From: Buchnera aphidicola (Cinara laricifoliae)
Lineage (GTDB): Bacteria > Pseudomonadota > Gammaproteobacteria > Enterobacterales > Enterobacteriaceae
Assembly (NCBI RefSeq): GCF_900698945.1
Contig: NZ_LR217717.1
Location: 62,001 to 126,000 of the forward strand
Direction of reading: 5' to 3'
DNA: 64,000 bases
Positions 1 to 10,045 of this stretch are shown here, piece after piece. Position 1 is the stretch's first letter, and each line of letters begins with the position of its first letter. A model generated the notes under the pieces. That model ran no database searches. It worked only from the letters and a program-made list of their open reading frames with translations, and was not told the origin of the DNA. Both the position numbers and the translations under genes were made by a program.

Positions 1-356
1 ATAAGCCGGGTTCTGTTTAAAACAGTCATTTATCTAGATTAATAATCACTTATTAATTCAAAGCAGTCTACCCGGAGTAGTTATGCGGGCCACATTCTCC
101 TTCTTGACCTTGCTCCTGATGGAAGTTTACCATGCCAAGATTGTTACCAATTTTGCGGTGCGCTTTTACCGCACCATTTCACCTTTTCCTATTAAAATAT
201 TATGATAATACATATTTTTTTTATATAGGTAGTTTATTTTCTGTTGCACTAGTCGTAAGATTACTCTTCCCAGGTGTTACCTGGCACCGTACCCTATGGA
301 GCCCGGACTTTCCTCTGTCAATAAAATTATATTACAGTGACTGTTCAATCAACTTC
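1..356 (-). ncRNA. rnpB: RNase P RNA (M1 RNA), 3' end truncated by window edge
   Basis: Catalytic RNA subunit of RNase P, which trims the 5' leaders of tRNA precursors together with the RnpA protein. Read on the minus strand, the 5' end resembles E. coli M1 RNA (GAAGUUGAUU... at 356). The conserved block GAGGAAAGUCCGGGCUCC (about 315-298), the GGUGCCAGGUAA block (about 290-275) and the 3'-proximal ACAGAACCCGGCUUA block (about 16-1) are all present. By comparison with E. coli about 15 nucleotides at the 3' end lie outside the window. The specificity-domain region (about 200-260) is A+T-rich and diverged. Its 5' end overlaps the rsmI stop codon by two bases, so its promoter must lie inside rsmI or it is processed from a joint transcript. 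An ORF of 80 codons on the opposite strand here is spurious. Confidence 0.96.
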
Positions 357-1212
357 ATAAAATATTTTCTTTAATAATTTTATTATAAAGAACATTTTTA
401 TTAAGTCCACATATTTTTTTGGTAATTTTTATTGCTGTAGTATTATTAGTTTCTTTTTTTATTATATTAAATATTTTTAATGCTTGTGAAGATATAGTTT
501 TTGTATTATTTTTTTTATCTCCTTCAATAATAATAGTTATTTCTCCTTTTTTCCAGTATATATCATTACTAATTATTAATAATAATTGTTCAGCTGTTCC
601 TCTCTGTATATTTTCCCATTTTTTAGTTATTTCTTTAGAAATTGTAATCTTTCGTGTAGCACCTATAATTTTTTTTATTAATTGTACTGTATGTATTAAT
701 CGTTTTGGAGATTCATATAAAATTATTGTTCGTTTTTCTTTTCGTAAAGAATATATTTTTTTTTCACATTTTTTTTTTTTATTTGGTAAAAATCCTTCAT
801 AACAAAATTGATTAGCTTTTAATCCTGAAGCACAGAGAGCTGTAATTGCTGCACATGCTCCAGGTAGTGGTACTACACGAATATTATTATAATATGCATG
901 CTTGACTAATATATATCCGGGATCATTAATAATTGGAGTTCCGGCTTTAGATACAATTGCAATATTATTACCATTTTTTAATATATTAATATATTGATTA
1001 GTTTTTTTTTTTTCGTTAATAGTATTTAAAGATAATAATTTATTTATAATAGAAAATTGATTCAATAAAATTGATGTATGTTTAATATTTTCAGTTATAA
1101 TAAAATCTACTTTTTTTAGAATATTGACGGATCGATATGTTATATCTAATAAGTTTCCTATGGGTGTTGGTACAATATATAATAAACCGATATTATTTTT
1201 TTTTTTATACAT
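355..1212 (-). CDS. rsmI: 16S rRNA (cytidine-1402 2'-O)-methyltransferase RsmI
   Basis: Tetrapyrrole-methylase-fold enzyme that 2'-O-methylates C1402 of 16S rRNA in the decoding centre, using S-adenosylmethionine. The 285-residue product matches the usual RsmI length. It shows the N-terminal PTPIGNL motif (residues 15-21), a central SKAGTPIINDPG segment, the VPLPGACAAITAL segment and the LYESPKR motif. It is followed directly by rnpB on the same strand with a two-base overlap. The gene is intact but carries three long homopolymer tracts: T12 at 769-780, T12 at 1002-1013 and T11 at 1196-1206 on the plus strand, which are poly-A in the mRNA. These would be expected to cause slippage in a fraction of transcripts. 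Identification is secure; expression efficiency is an inference. Confidence 0.95.
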   Translation of the reverse strand: MYKKKNNIGLLYIVPTPIGNLLDITYRSVNILKKVDFIITENIKHTSILLNQFSIINKLLSLNTINEKKKTNQYINILKNGNNIAIVSKAGTPIINDPGYILVKHAYYNNIRVVPLPGACAAITALCASGLKANQFCYEGFLPNKKKKCEKKIYSLRKEKRTIILYESPKRLIHTVQLIKKIIGATRKITISKEITKKWENIQRGTAEQLLLIISNDIYWKKGEITIIIEGDKKNNTKTISSQALKIFNIIKKETNNTTAIKITKKICGLNKNVLYNKIIKENIL

Positions 1213-1435
1213 AAAAATTAATGATTCCTTATATTATTAATGATATTTAATGTAAAATAAATGTTATTTAATAATTTCTAGTAAATAATTTATTAATTTA
1301 TAAATAAAAATTTTTATAATTAAATTATATAATAATTATTATATATAATAATTATTTGATATTTTAAATTATATTATAATATAAAAATAAGTATTCTAAT
1401 ACATTGATTGAGTGTTTTGTTAAGGATAACAATAA

Positions 1436-2680
1436 TTGAAAAGAATCGTTATTACTGGTTTTGGAATTGTTTCAAGTATAGGTACTACTGAAAAAAATAT
1501 TGTAAAATTATTAAAAGAAGGTATTTCAGGAATAATTTTTTCAAAAAAAATGAAAAAATATGGTTTACATAGTACTGTATGGGGAAAAATATCTTCTAGA
1601 AAAATGAATCAAATACCTAAAAAGTTTTTACGATTTATGAATTTTGCATCGATATATTCTTATTTATCCTTACAAGATGCTATTAAAGATAGTAAATTAT
1701 ATCCTGAAATATATATGAAGAATCCTAGAGTAGGTATTATTATGGGATCTGGTAGTGGATCTTTTAAATTAAATACATATTGGTGTAATAAAAAAAAAAA
1801 TAATGTTAATAAAATTAGTCCATATGTTGCTATTAAAAATATGACTTCTTCTATATCAGCCTGTTTAGGTACTTTTTTTAAAATTTATGGAATTAATTAT
1901 TCTATCAGTTCTGCTTGTTCTACTTCCGCACATTGTATTGGTAATGCGTATGAGTTAATTTCTTTAGGTAAACAAGATATTATTTTTGCTGGTGGTGGAG
2001 AAGAATTGAGTGTAGAGTTAGCATGTCAATTTGATGCCATGAGAATATTATCTGTACGATTTAATAAAACGCCTGAACGTTCTTCTCGAGCATTTGATGA
2101 AAATCGCGATGGATTTGTTATTTCGGGAGGTAGTGGTGTTGTTGTTTTAGAAGAATTAAATTTTGCTTTATCTAGAAATGCTAAGATATATGCAGAAGTA
2201 ATTGGTTATGGAGCTACTTGTGATGGTTACGATATTGTACATCCGTCAGGAGATGGTTTTGTTCGTTGTATGAATTATGCTACTAAAAATATTAAACATT
2301 CTGTTGATTATATTAATGCTCATGGTACTTCTACTAAAATTGGTGATATGAAAGAATTAGATGCCATAAAAAAGGTTTTTAGTGGTTTTCGTATTCCTTA
2401 TATATCATCTACTAAATCGATTACTGGTCATTCATTAGGAGCTTCTGGAGTTCAAGAGATTATTTATACTATGTTAATGATTAAATATAATTTTATTGCT
2501 CCTAGTATCAATATAGATTTTTTAGATCCTATAGGTTATAACATGAATATTGTTACAAAATCAATAAATACAACGATAAATGTTGCTATTTCTAATAGTT
2601 TTGGTTTTGGTGGTACTAACGCTAGTTTAGCGATACAAAAATATTATAAAATAGATAATTACTTTAAATCTTTTATTTAA
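1436..2680 (+). CDS. fabB: 3-oxoacyl-[acyl-carrier-protein] synthase I (FabB)
   Basis: Condensing enzyme that elongates acyl-ACP with malonyl-ACP in fatty acid synthesis and can elongate unsaturated intermediates. The 414-residue thiolase-fold protein keeps the Cys-His-His triad: Cys161 in SACSTS, His296 in NAHGTST and His332 in ITGHSLGASG, very close to the E. coli positions 163, 298 and 333. The C-terminal NSFGFGGTNASL glycine-rich loop is also present. The start is a TTG codon; the product then begins MKRIVITGFG as in E. coli, and an AAGGAT ribosome binding site lies about eight bases upstream. No in-frame ATG fits the family N-terminus. It stands alone between rsmI (divergent) and talA. 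Confidence 0.96.
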   Translation: MKRIVITGFGIVSSIGTTEKNIVKLLKEGISGIIFSKKMKKYGLHSTVWGKISSRKMNQIPKKFLRFMNFASIYSYLSLQDAIKDSKLYPEIYMKNPRVGIIMGSGSGSFKLNTYWCNKKKNNVNKISPYVAIKNMTSSISACLGTFFKIYGINYSISSACSTSAHCIGNAYELISLGKQDIIFAGGGEELSVELACQFDAMRILSVRFNKTPERSSRAFDENRDGFVISGGSGVVVLEELNFALSRNAKIYAEVIGYGATCDGYDIVHPSGDGFVRCMNYATKNIKHSVDYINAHGTSTKIGDMKELDAIKKVFSGFRIPYISSTKSITGHSLGASGVQEIIYTMLMIKYNFIAPSINIDFLDPIGYNMNIVTKSINTTINVAISNSFGFGGTNASLAIQKYYKIDNYFKSFI

Positions 2681-2899
2681 AGTTTATATAAATTATTATA
2701 TATATTTATAATTGATTTTTAATAATTTTATATATCTTGAATAGTATTTATGAATTGGTTATATTTATATTATTTTAAATATTTTTTATGATATATTTTT
2801 AAGTATAATAGTAAAAATTATATTTATGAATTGTTAATATTGTTAAATATAGTATATGTAATTTTATTTTTTAATATTTTATATTATAAGGTTTGATAT

Positions 2900-3856
2900 A
2901 TGAATCAATTAGAACGATTAAAAAAATATACAACTGTAGTAGTTGATAGTGGAGATATAGAATGCATTACTAAATACAAACCTCAAGATGCTACTACTAA
3001 TCCAACATTAATCTTAAAAAGTGCTTTATCAAAAAAATATGAGTTTATTATTAATAATGCTATTCAATATGCAAAAAAAATAGGTGGTTCAACATCCCAA
3101 AAAATACAAAATGCTAGTGATATGGTATCTGTGGGATTTGGTATAGAAATTTTAAAGCATATTCCTGGATATATTTCTACTGAGATTGATGCAAGATTAT
3201 CTTTTAATACTGAAGAATGCATAAAAAAATCAATCAAAATAATTGATTTATATCGTAATAATGGAGTTGATGTTTCTCGTGTACTTATTAAGTTAGCAGC
3301 AACATGGGAATGTATTCAAGCAGCTTATCAATTAAATGAATTAGGTATTTTATGTAATTTAACTTTGTTATTTTCTTTTGCTCAAGCTCGTGCATGTGCA
3401 GATTCTAATGTATTTTTAATTTCTCCGTTTGTTGGACGAATTTATGATTGGCATCAAAAGTTTTGTTCAAATTCTTCATATGATTCTATTACTGATCCAG
3501 GTATTTTAGCAGTAAAAAAAATTTTTGTTTATTATAAAAAGTACATGTATCAAACTATTATTATGGGTGCAAGTTTTAGACGAGTAGAACAGATTTTAGA
3601 GCTAGCAGGATGTGATCGTATTACTATATCTCCTGATTTATTAGAACAATTGAAAAAGCAAACTTTTAGTTTCACAAAAAAATTAGATTCTACAAAAATT
3701 AATACTTTATCAAATAAACCGATTCCGTTATCAGAACCAGAATTTAGATTTTTACATAATCAAGATGCTATGGCTGTTGAAAAATTATCTGAAGGAATTC
3801 GGCAATTTAGTTATGATCAAATAGAACTAGAAAAATTTTTATTAAATTCTTTATAA
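2900..3856 (+). CDS. talA: Transaldolase
   Basis: Cytosolic pentose-phosphate enzyme that transfers a dihydroxyacetone unit between sedoheptulose-7-phosphate and glyceraldehyde-3-phosphate, giving erythrose-4-phosphate and fructose-6-phosphate. The 318-residue length matches TalA/TalB of E. coli. The Schiff-base lysine is Lys131 in [10 protein letters not shown], and the [11 protein letters not shown] motif near residue 30 and the GASFRR motif near residue 226 are present. It sits 69 bases upstream of tktB, as in the E. coli talA-tktB pair, so the talA symbol is favoured over talB. Erythrose-4-phosphate made here feeds AroH, encoded later in the window. The AAGG before the ATG is a fair ribosome binding site. 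Confidence 0.96.
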   Translation: MNQLERLKKYTTVVVDSGDIECITKYKPQDATTNPTLILKSALSKKYEFIINNAIQYAKKIGGSTSQKIQNASDMVSVGFGIEILKHIPGYISTEIDARLSFNTEECIKKSIKIIDLYRNNGVDVSRVLIKLAATWECIQAAYQLNELGILCNLTLLFSFAQARACADSNVFLISPFVGRIYDWHQKFCSNSSYDSITDPGILAVKKIFVYYKKYMYQTIIMGASFRRVEQILELAGCDRITISPDLLEQLKKQTFSFTKKLDSTKINTLSNKPIPLSEPEFRFLHNQDAMAVEKLSEGIRQFSYDQIELEKFLLNSL

Positions 3857-3925
3857 TTTAAAAAATTATACTTTAATAATGAATTTTTAATATTTTAAAA
3901 GAATTATTTTACTAAAGGAATATAC

Positions 3926-5920
3926 ATGTTGTTTCGACGAGAGTTATCTAATGCTGTCCGAATGTTGAGTATTGATGCTATTCAAAAAGCACAATCAGGT
4001 CATCCTGGAGCTCCTATGGGTATGGCAGATATTGCTGAAGTATTATGGCGTGATTTTTTAAAACATAATCCTAATAATCCATTATGGCAGAATAGAGATA
4101 GGTTTGTTTTATCTAATGGTCATGCTTCTATGTTATTATATAGTTTATTACATTTATCAGGATATGATATATCTATAGATGATTTAAAAAATTTTCGACA
4201 ATGTTTTTCTAAAACTCCTGGTCATCCTGAAGTAGGTTGTACTTCTGGAGTAGAAATTACTACTGGTCCTTTAGGTCAAGGGTTAGCTTCTGGTGTTGGT
4301 ATGGCAATGGCTGAAAAATTATTATCGCAATCTTTTAATAGAAATAATTTTAAAATAGTTGACCATTATACATGGGTATTTGCCGGTGATGGATGTTTAA
4401 TGGAAGGTATTTCGCATGAAGTATGTTCATTAGCAGGTACTTGGAATTTGGGTAAATTGATTGTTTTTTATGATAAGAATGGTATTTCTATTGACGGTGA
4501 AATATCTGGATGGTTTACCGATGATACTAAGAAACGGTTTTTATCATATAATTGGCATGTAATAGAAATAAATGGTCACAACTCAGAAGAAATAATTTGC
4601 GCTATAAAGATAGCTAAAAATAATTTAACTCAACCATCATTAATAATGTGCAATACAGTTATTGGGTTTGGTTCTCCTAATAAATCTGGTAAATCAAGTG
4701 TTCATGGAGCACCTTTAGGTGATATAGAAGTTTCTTTGACCCGTAAACAATTAAACTGGAATTATCCTCCGTTTTTTGTTCCTGCTCATATATATTCTGC
4801 ATGGAATGCTGTTCGTGCAGGACGGTTAGCAGAATCTTCATGGAAAAGTTTATTTGAAAGATATTCTGTAAAATATCCAGAATTATCTTCAGAATATATA
4901 CGTCGATTTAAACAACAATTACCTAACGGATTATATAGTGGATTACAAAAATTTTTATTGAAATCAAATAGTTTACTTAAAGATATTTCAACACGCGAAG
5001 CTTCACAAAATATTTTAGAAGAATTTGGATCATTATTACCTGAGTTAATTGGTGGTTCTGCTGATTTAGCGCCTAGTAATTTAACTATTTGGTCCGGATC
5101 TAAATCTATAAATAAACATGAATCTGGTAATTATATTCATTATGGAGTAAGAGAATTTGGGATGACAGCAATAGCAAACGGAATATATCATCATGGAGGT
5201 TTTATTCCGTACACTGCTACTTTTTTAGTTTTTGTGGACTATGCTCGTAATGCTATACGGATGGCCGCACTAATGAAAACACGACAAATTTTTATTTATA
5301 CACATGATTCTATTGGTTTAGGAGAAGATGGTCCGACTCATCAACCTATTGAACATATTTCTACATTAAGATATATACCTAATTTAAGTGTCTGGAGACC
5401 ATGTGATGCTATTGAAACCGCGATATCTTGGTTTTATGGACTTAATAGAAAAAATGGTCCTACATCTTTAATATTATCTCGACAAAATATAGTTCAATTT
5501 TCTAGAACAGATGATCAAATACAAAATATTTATAAAGGTGGATATATTTTAAGAGAGTATGGGAAAATAATTAATATCATTATTATTGCAACTGGATCAG
5601 AAGTTCCATTAGCTATTAGTGTTGCTAAAGAATTATATAAATTAGGCTATTACACTAGAGTAGTGTCTATGGTTTCTGCTGATTGTTTTGACAATCAAGA
5701 TAAAATATATCGTGAATCTGTTTTACCTGTAAAAATTACCAATCGAATATCTATTGAAGCAGGTATTAGTGAATATTGGTATAAATATGTAGGTCTTAAT
5801 GGTTTAAGAATTGGTATTGATACTTTTGGTGAATCTGGACCTGGAAAAAATTTATTTGAAATATTTGGTTTTACTGTAAATAAAATAATAACTCGTATTA
5901 AAAAATGTTTTTTTAGTTAA
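3926..5920 (+). CDS. tktB: Transketolase
   Basis: Thiamine-diphosphate enzyme of the non-oxidative pentose phosphate pathway; it transfers two-carbon units and links ribose-5-phosphate, erythrose-4-phosphate and glycolysis. The 664 residues match the family. The first domain carries the conserved [11 protein letters not shown] motif near residue 25 and the TPP/metal motif [12 protein letters not shown]...[13 protein letters not shown]. The pyrimidine domain contains [11 protein letters not shown] and the [15 protein letters not shown] loop. The AAAGGA at 3914-3919 precedes the ATG. Following talA it corresponds to E. coli tktB rather than tktA by position. With a single transketolase likely in such a genome, it probably supplies nucleotides, histidine (via PRPP) and aromatic amino acids. 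Confidence 0.96.
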   Translation: MLFRRELSNAVRMLSIDAIQKAQSGHPGAPMGMADIAEVLWRDFLKHNPNNPLWQNRDRFVLSNGHASMLLYSLLHLSGYDISIDDLKNFRQCFSKTPGHPEVGCTSGVEITTGPLGQGLASGVGMAMAEKLLSQSFNRNNFKIVDHYTWVFAGDGCLMEGISHEVCSLAGTWNLGKLIVFYDKNGISIDGEISGWFTDDTKKRFLSYNWHVIEINGHNSEEIICAIKIAKNNLTQPSLIMCNTVIGFGSPNKSGKSSVHGAPLGDIEVSLTRKQLNWNYPPFFVPAHIYSAWNAVRAGRLAESSWKSLFERYSVKYPELSSEYIRRFKQQLPNGLYSGLQKFLLKSNSLLKDISTREASQNILEEFGSLLPELIGGSADLAPSNLTIWSGSKSINKHESGNYIHYGVREFGMTAIANGIYHHGGFIPYTATFLVFVDYARNAIRMAALMKTRQIFIYTHDSIGLGEDGPTHQPIEHISTLRYIPNLSVWRPCDAIETAISWFYGLNRKNGPTSLILSRQNIVQFSRTDDQIQNIYKGGYILREYGKIINIIIIATGSEVPLAISVAKELYKLGYYTRVVSMVSADCFDNQDKIYRESVLPVKITNRISIEAGISEYWYKYVGLNGLRIGIDTFGESGPGKNLFEIFGFTVNKIITRIKKCFFS

Positions 5921-6029
5921 TTAAAATAAATAATTTTTTATTATATATATTTTATTATTTTGTATGTTTTTAAAATTATTTTAAGAATATTATTATTCTT
6001 GATTATATAAAATAATATTAAGGTATTAT

Positions 6030-7160
6030 ATGTATACCGAAGTAGTAAATTTAACACGAAAATTGATTAATATACCATCAATTAGTCCAAAAGATTTTGG
6101 TTGTCAGGAAATTTTAATAGAAAGATTAAAAGCGTGTGGTTTTTTTATTGAAAGAATAAATTTTAATGATACAAATAATTTTTGGGCATGGCGGGGATAT
6201 GGAAAAACTATTATTTTTGTAGGACATACTGATGTAGTACCGGCAGGTAATATTATTGATTGGAAAACACCACCGTTTTTATCTACCATAAAAAATGGGT
6301 TTTTATTCGGTAGAGGTGCAGCGGATATGAAAGGTTCATTATCTGCTATGGTAGTAGCTGTAGAGAATTTTATTAAACAAAATCCGAATCATAATGGTCG
6401 TATATCTTTTTTAATTACTTCAGATGAAGAATCGACAGGAAAAAATGGCACTAAAAAAGTAGTTTCTTTTTTAAAAAAGCGTCAAGAAATAATTGATTAT
6501 TGTTTGGTTGGAGAACCGACAAGTGAAAAAAATTTAGGTGATTGTATTAAAACTGGTCGTCGAGGTTCATTGTCAGTTTTTTTAAAAATATACGGTAAAC
6601 AAGGACATGCAGCATATCCAGATTTAGCTGTGAATCCTATTCATAAATCTATACCGTTTTTAACGGAATTGTCTACTTTATCTTTTGATAATGGCAATAA
6701 TTTTTTTATACCAACTAAATTACAAATTTTAAAAATATCTTCAGGAAAAAATTATGTAACTAACATGATTCCTGGAGATTTAAGTGTTTCCTTGAATGTG
6801 AGATTTAGTTCTTTGTCAAAAAAAAAAAATATTATACAGATAATCAATAATTTGCTAAAAAAATATTCTATACGACATTCTATTCATTGGACATGTCACG
6901 CTAAACCATTTTTTTCTTCTCCTAATAATTTTTGTAATATTATAACTAATAGTATATATCGTTTTACTAATATTAATCCTGTTATTAAAACAAATGGTGG
7001 TACTTCTGACGGTCGATTTATGGTAGGAATAGCTAATCAAATAGTAGAATTTGGTTTACTGAATTCTACTATTCATCAGGTGAATGAATGTATTAATATT
7101 TTAGATTTGTTTAAATTACAAAATATTTATTTTAATATATTAAATGAATTATTTTTATAA
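6030..7160 (+). CDS. dapE: Succinyl-diaminopimelate desuccinylase
   Basis: Dinuclear zinc hydrolase that removes succinate from N-succinyl-LL-diaminopimelate, on the route to lysine and peptidoglycan precursors. The 376-residue product matches E. coli DapE (375). Metal ligands and catalytic residues of the M20 peptidase family are visible: the His in VGHTDVVPAG, the Asp in GRGAADMKGS, the Glu-Glu pair in TSDEESTG, the Glu in VGEPTS and the C-terminal His in NSTIHQVNE. The lid/dimerisation domain lies between about residues 180 and 290. AAGG precedes the ATG. It is convergent with dapA, and the intergenic region holds strong hairpins. Together with dapA and dapB in this window it covers three steps of lysine synthesis. 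Confidence 0.96.
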   Translation: MYTEVVNLTRKLINIPSISPKDFGCQEILIERLKACGFFIERINFNDTNNFWAWRGYGKTIIFVGHTDVVPAGNIIDWKTPPFLSTIKNGFLFGRGAADMKGSLSAMVVAVENFIKQNPNHNGRISFLITSDEESTGKNGTKKVVSFLKKRQEIIDYCLVGEPTSEKNLGDCIKTGRRGSLSVFLKIYGKQGHAAYPDLAVNPIHKSIPFLTELSTLSFDNGNNFFIPTKLQILKISSGKNYVTNMIPGDLSVSLNVRFSSLSKKKNIIQIINNLLKKYSIRHSIHWTCHAKPFFSSPNNFCNIITNSIYRFTNINPVIKTNGGTSDGRFMVGIANQIVEFGLLNSTIHQVNECINILDLFKLQNIYFNILNELFL

Positions 7161-7247
7161 TTTTTATATAAAAATATATTTTAAAAATTAATACGATTTT
7201 AGTAAATAATTTTAATTTATTTAACATTATTATTCTATATAATATTT

Positions 7248-7279
7248 ATGCAATGATAATATTAATTTTATCATTGCAT
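7248..7279. terminator. Perfect 12-bp hairpin between convergent dapE and dapA
   Basis: ATGCAATGATAA at 7248-7259 is the exact reverse complement of TTATCATTGCAT at 7268-7279, with an 8-base loop. It lies 88 bases after the dapE stop. A second 6-bp hairpin (TAGTAT/ATACTA, 7286-7300) follows. Neither has a clean U-run directly after it, so function as a rho-independent terminator or as a 3' end stabiliser is inferred from position between converging genes. Confidence 0.55.
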
Positions 7280-7401
7280 GAAGTATAGTATAGCATACTA
7301 CTATTGTTTAGTTATATGTTATAAGGTTTTATGAATAATTTATATATAATTCTATATTTATATGAGGATAAGATTTTTTTTAAAACTACACTATAATATA
7401 G

Positions 7402-7423
7402 TATACTCTATGTATTGAGTATA
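7402..7423 (-). terminator. Hairpin abutting the dapA stop codon
   Basis: TATACTC (7402-7408) and GAGTATA (7417-7423) form a 7-bp stem with an 8-base loop immediately after the dapA stop codon on the minus strand. The downstream sequence has only a weak U-rich stretch. It may end or stabilise the dapA transcript; in such A+T-rich DNA a short stem of this kind could also arise by chance. Confidence 0.35.
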
Positions 7424-8299
7424 TTATAAATTAATAGAATTAATAACTTTTTTTAAAATATCTTGATTTTTTTGTAATAACGGTGTCATAGGTAATCTTA
7501 ATTTATTTGATTCGATTAAACCAATATATTTAGCTGCCCATTTTATAGGTATTGGATTTGTTTCTTTAAATAAAAGATGATGTAAAATATTTAATTTTTG
7601 ATTTATTTTTCTAGCTTTATTAAAGTCTCCTTTTAATGCTAATTTACACATCTTTGTCATATAATTTGCTGCAATATTTGCTGTTACAGAAATAACTCCG
7701 ATTCCTCCTAATTGTATAAAATCTAAAGCCGTCGTATCATCTCCGCTAATTAAAAGAAAATCATTTTCTACTAATTGTTTAATTTTATGGATTCGAGATA
7801 AATCCCCCGAAGCATCTTTTAATCCTATTATATTTTTATATTTAGATAACTGGGCAATTGTTTCGGGTAATAAATCACATCCTGTACGATTAGGTACATT
7901 ATATAATATTTGTGGTAAACAAGTACTTTCAGAAATCGCTTTAAAATGAAGATATAATCCTTGTTGTGTAGGTCGATTATAATAAGGAGTAACATTTAAA
8001 CATCCTGAAATACCGGATTTTTCAAGTTTTTTAGTTAATATGATACTTTCAGAAGTAGCATTAGATCCCGTACCAGCTATTACAGGTATTTTTTCATCGA
8101 CGAACTCTAAAGTGTTCATAATTACATTTGTGTGTTCTTGTTTTGTTAATGTGGCTGACTCTCCGGTCGTTCCTACAGAAACTATTGCGTTGGTTTTATT
8201 ATTAATATGATAATTAATTATTTTTTTTAAACTTTTTTTGCAAATATTTCCTTTATCATCCATCGGTGTAATAAGAGCAACCATACTTCCTTTAAACAT
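7424..8299 (-). CDS. dapA: 4-hydroxy-tetrahydrodipicolinate synthase
   Basis: First committed step of lysine/diaminopimelate synthesis: condenses pyruvate with aspartate semialdehyde. The TIM-barrel protein has 291 residues from the chosen start. It has the Schiff-base Lys161 (in GLKDASGD), Tyr133 (in YNVPNRTG) and the TTGES motif (residues 44-48), at the same numbering as E. coli. A longer reading frame begins at 8344. The start at 8299 is preferred because [13 protein letters not shown] matches the family N-terminus and an AAGGAACC ribosome binding site lies just upstream. The extra 15 residues have no family counterpart. It is convergent with dapE. Confidence 0.95.
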   Translation of the reverse strand: MFKGSMVALITPMDDKGNICKKSLKKIINYHINNKTNAIVSVGTTGESATLTKQEHTNVIMNTLEFVDEKIPVIAGTGSNATSESIILTKKLEKSGISGCLNVTPYYNRPTQQGLYLHFKAISESTCLPQILYNVPNRTGCDLLPETIAQLSKYKNIIGLKDASGDLSRIHKIKQLVENDFLLISGDDTTALDFIQLGGIGVISVTANIAANYMTKMCKLALKGDFNKARKINQKLNILHHLLFKETNPIPIKWAAKYIGLIESNKLRLPMTPLLQKNQDILKKVINSINL

Positions 8300-8688
8300 T
8301 TTTTGGTTCCTTGTGAAAACAAGAATATATGTATTGAAATACAATTAATATTTTTGAATAATTTAAATTATTATTTGAGATAAATCATTGTCTTTTTAAT
8401 ATAATAAATATTATATATGTTTATGTATATATATTAAAAATAAAAGGAATTTTGATTTATTTGGTGATAATATTTTATATATTATTGATAATATATTTTT
8501 TATAAAGGTTAATTTTTAAAATTTTTATTATATTTTTTTAATATATTATATGATATGTTGTTTATAAATTTTATTTTTATGTATATAGTATTATTTAATT
8601 ATAACAATTTTAATATATAAAAGTATAATTTTATTCGATTTAATAAGTAAATATTTAAAATCTATATTTCATAGCTATATAAATGTTA
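8300..8688. other. Intergenic region between dapA and aroC (389 bp)
   Basis: This stretch holds the dapA ribosome binding site (AAGGAACC on the minus strand at about 8304-8312) and presumably its promoter. The remainder is A+T-rich with scattered TATAAT-like words. I see no conserved reading frame, tRNA, riboswitch-like structure or strong hairpin. Confidence 0.6.
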
Positions 8689-9747
8689 TTATCCACATTG
8701 AGCTCGAAAACGTAAAACATGATCCATTAATGTTATTGCTAACATAGCCTCTGCTATTGGAACAGCTCTTATACCAACACAAGGATCATGTCTTCCTTTT
8801 GTGATTATGCAAGTTTCTTTTCCATATTTATTAATTGTTTTTCCTGGTATTTTAATGCTAGATGTTGGTTTAAAAGCTGCATGTATAATTATTTTTTCTC
8901 CATTACTAATACCACCTAAAATTCCTCCTGAATGATTACTAGAAAATCCGGTGGGTAAAATTTCATCTCGATGTACATCTCCTGTTTGTTCTACTACATT
9001 GATTCCATCACCGATTTCAACAGATTTAGCGGCATTAATACTCATTATTGCGTGAGCGATATCTGCATCTAATCTATCAAACACTGGTTCTCCTAGTCCA
9101 ATAGGAACATTTTTTGCAATTATAGTAATTTTAGCTCCAATAGAATTACCGGATTTTTTTAATTTTTTCATATATTGAATTATTTGGTTAACTTTGTCTA
9201 GATCACTACAAAAAAATGGATTATTTTCTACTTCTTTCCATGATTTAAAAGGACATTTTATAGGTCCTAATTGTGAAAGATATCCTCTAATAATTATATT
9301 ATGTTTCATCTTTAAATATTTTTTAGCAATTGCTCCAGCTGCTACTCGTATAGCAGTTTCTCTTGCAGAAGATCTTCCTCCGCCTCTATAATCTCTAATT
9401 CCATATTTTTTATCATATGTAAAATCAGCATGATTAGGACGATATATATTTTTAATATCAGAATAGTCTTGCGATCTTGTATCTGTATTTTTAATGTTTA
9501 TTCCTATACTAGTTCCAGTTGTTATTCCTTTAAATATACCAGAAAAAATTTCAATAACATCTTCTTCTCTTCGGGCTGTAGTAAATGGAGAAAAACCAGG
9601 TCTTCTCCTATTTAATTCGTGTTGTATATCGCTATTCTTTAAAGAAAATCCTGGAGGTACTCCATCAATAATTCCTGATAACATTGGTCCATGTGATTCT
9701 CCACATGTTGTTACTTTAAATATTTTTCCAATAGTGTTTCCTGACAT
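8689..9747 (-). CDS. aroC: Chorismate synthase
   Basis: Last enzyme of the shikimate pathway; it converts 5-enolpyruvylshikimate-3-phosphate to chorismate using reduced FMN, the precursor of Phe, Tyr and Trp. Signature motifs are present: GESHG near residue 15, the GRSSARET segment (about 123-131) and the [17 protein letters not shown] segment near the C-terminus. The chosen start gives 352 residues against 361 in E. coli and the N-terminus [14 protein letters not shown], matching MAGNTIGQ of E. coli, with GAGG about five bases upstream. An upstream in-frame ATG at 9789 would add 14 non-homologous residues. It is divergent from smrB. Confidence 0.95.
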   Translation of the reverse strand: MSGNTIGKIFKVTTCGESHGPMLSGIIDGVPPGFSLKNSDIQHELNRRRPGFSPFTTARREEDVIEIFSGIFKGITTGTSIGINIKNTDTRSQDYSDIKNIYRPNHADFTYDKKYGIRDYRGGGRSSARETAIRVAAGAIAKKYLKMKHNIIIRGYLSQLGPIKCPFKSWKEVENNPFFCSDLDKVNQIIQYMKKLKKSGNSIGAKITIIAKNVPIGLGEPVFDRLDADIAHAIMSINAAKSVEIGDGINVVEQTGDVHRDEILPTGFSSNHSGGILGGISNGEKIIIHAAFKPTSSIKIPGKTINKYGKETCIITKGRHDPCVGIRAVPIAEAMLAITLMDHVLRFRAQCG

Positions 9748-10045
9748 GTAAACCTCATGTGTAAAATAATTAACATATATTTTAATCAATCATTATAATT
9801 CTTATTATAATATTTTATTTATTTAAAATAAATATATATATTAGTTATATTTGTATAGATAAAATCTATATATTTCTATTTTATAGAAAATTATTTACTA
9901 AAATATAAAATAAATTAGTATTTTTAAAATACTATATATTTTACATTTTTTATATGTTTTATTGTTAAATAATAAAATTATTTAAAAATGTTATTATTTA
10001 TAAAAAATTTTATCATTATAATTAAATATTATGGAAAATCTATTT

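Noticed and set aside
132-374. 80-codon plus-strand ORF at the window start
   Set aside because: It lies antisense to the RNase P RNA and resembles no protein; conserved P RNA blocks explain the sequence.
2746-2833. 12-base direct repeat ATTTATGAATTG at 2746-2757 and 2822-2833 between fabB and talA
   Set aside because: Only two copies, A+T-rich, no hallmark of a mobile element or binding site; chance is plausible.
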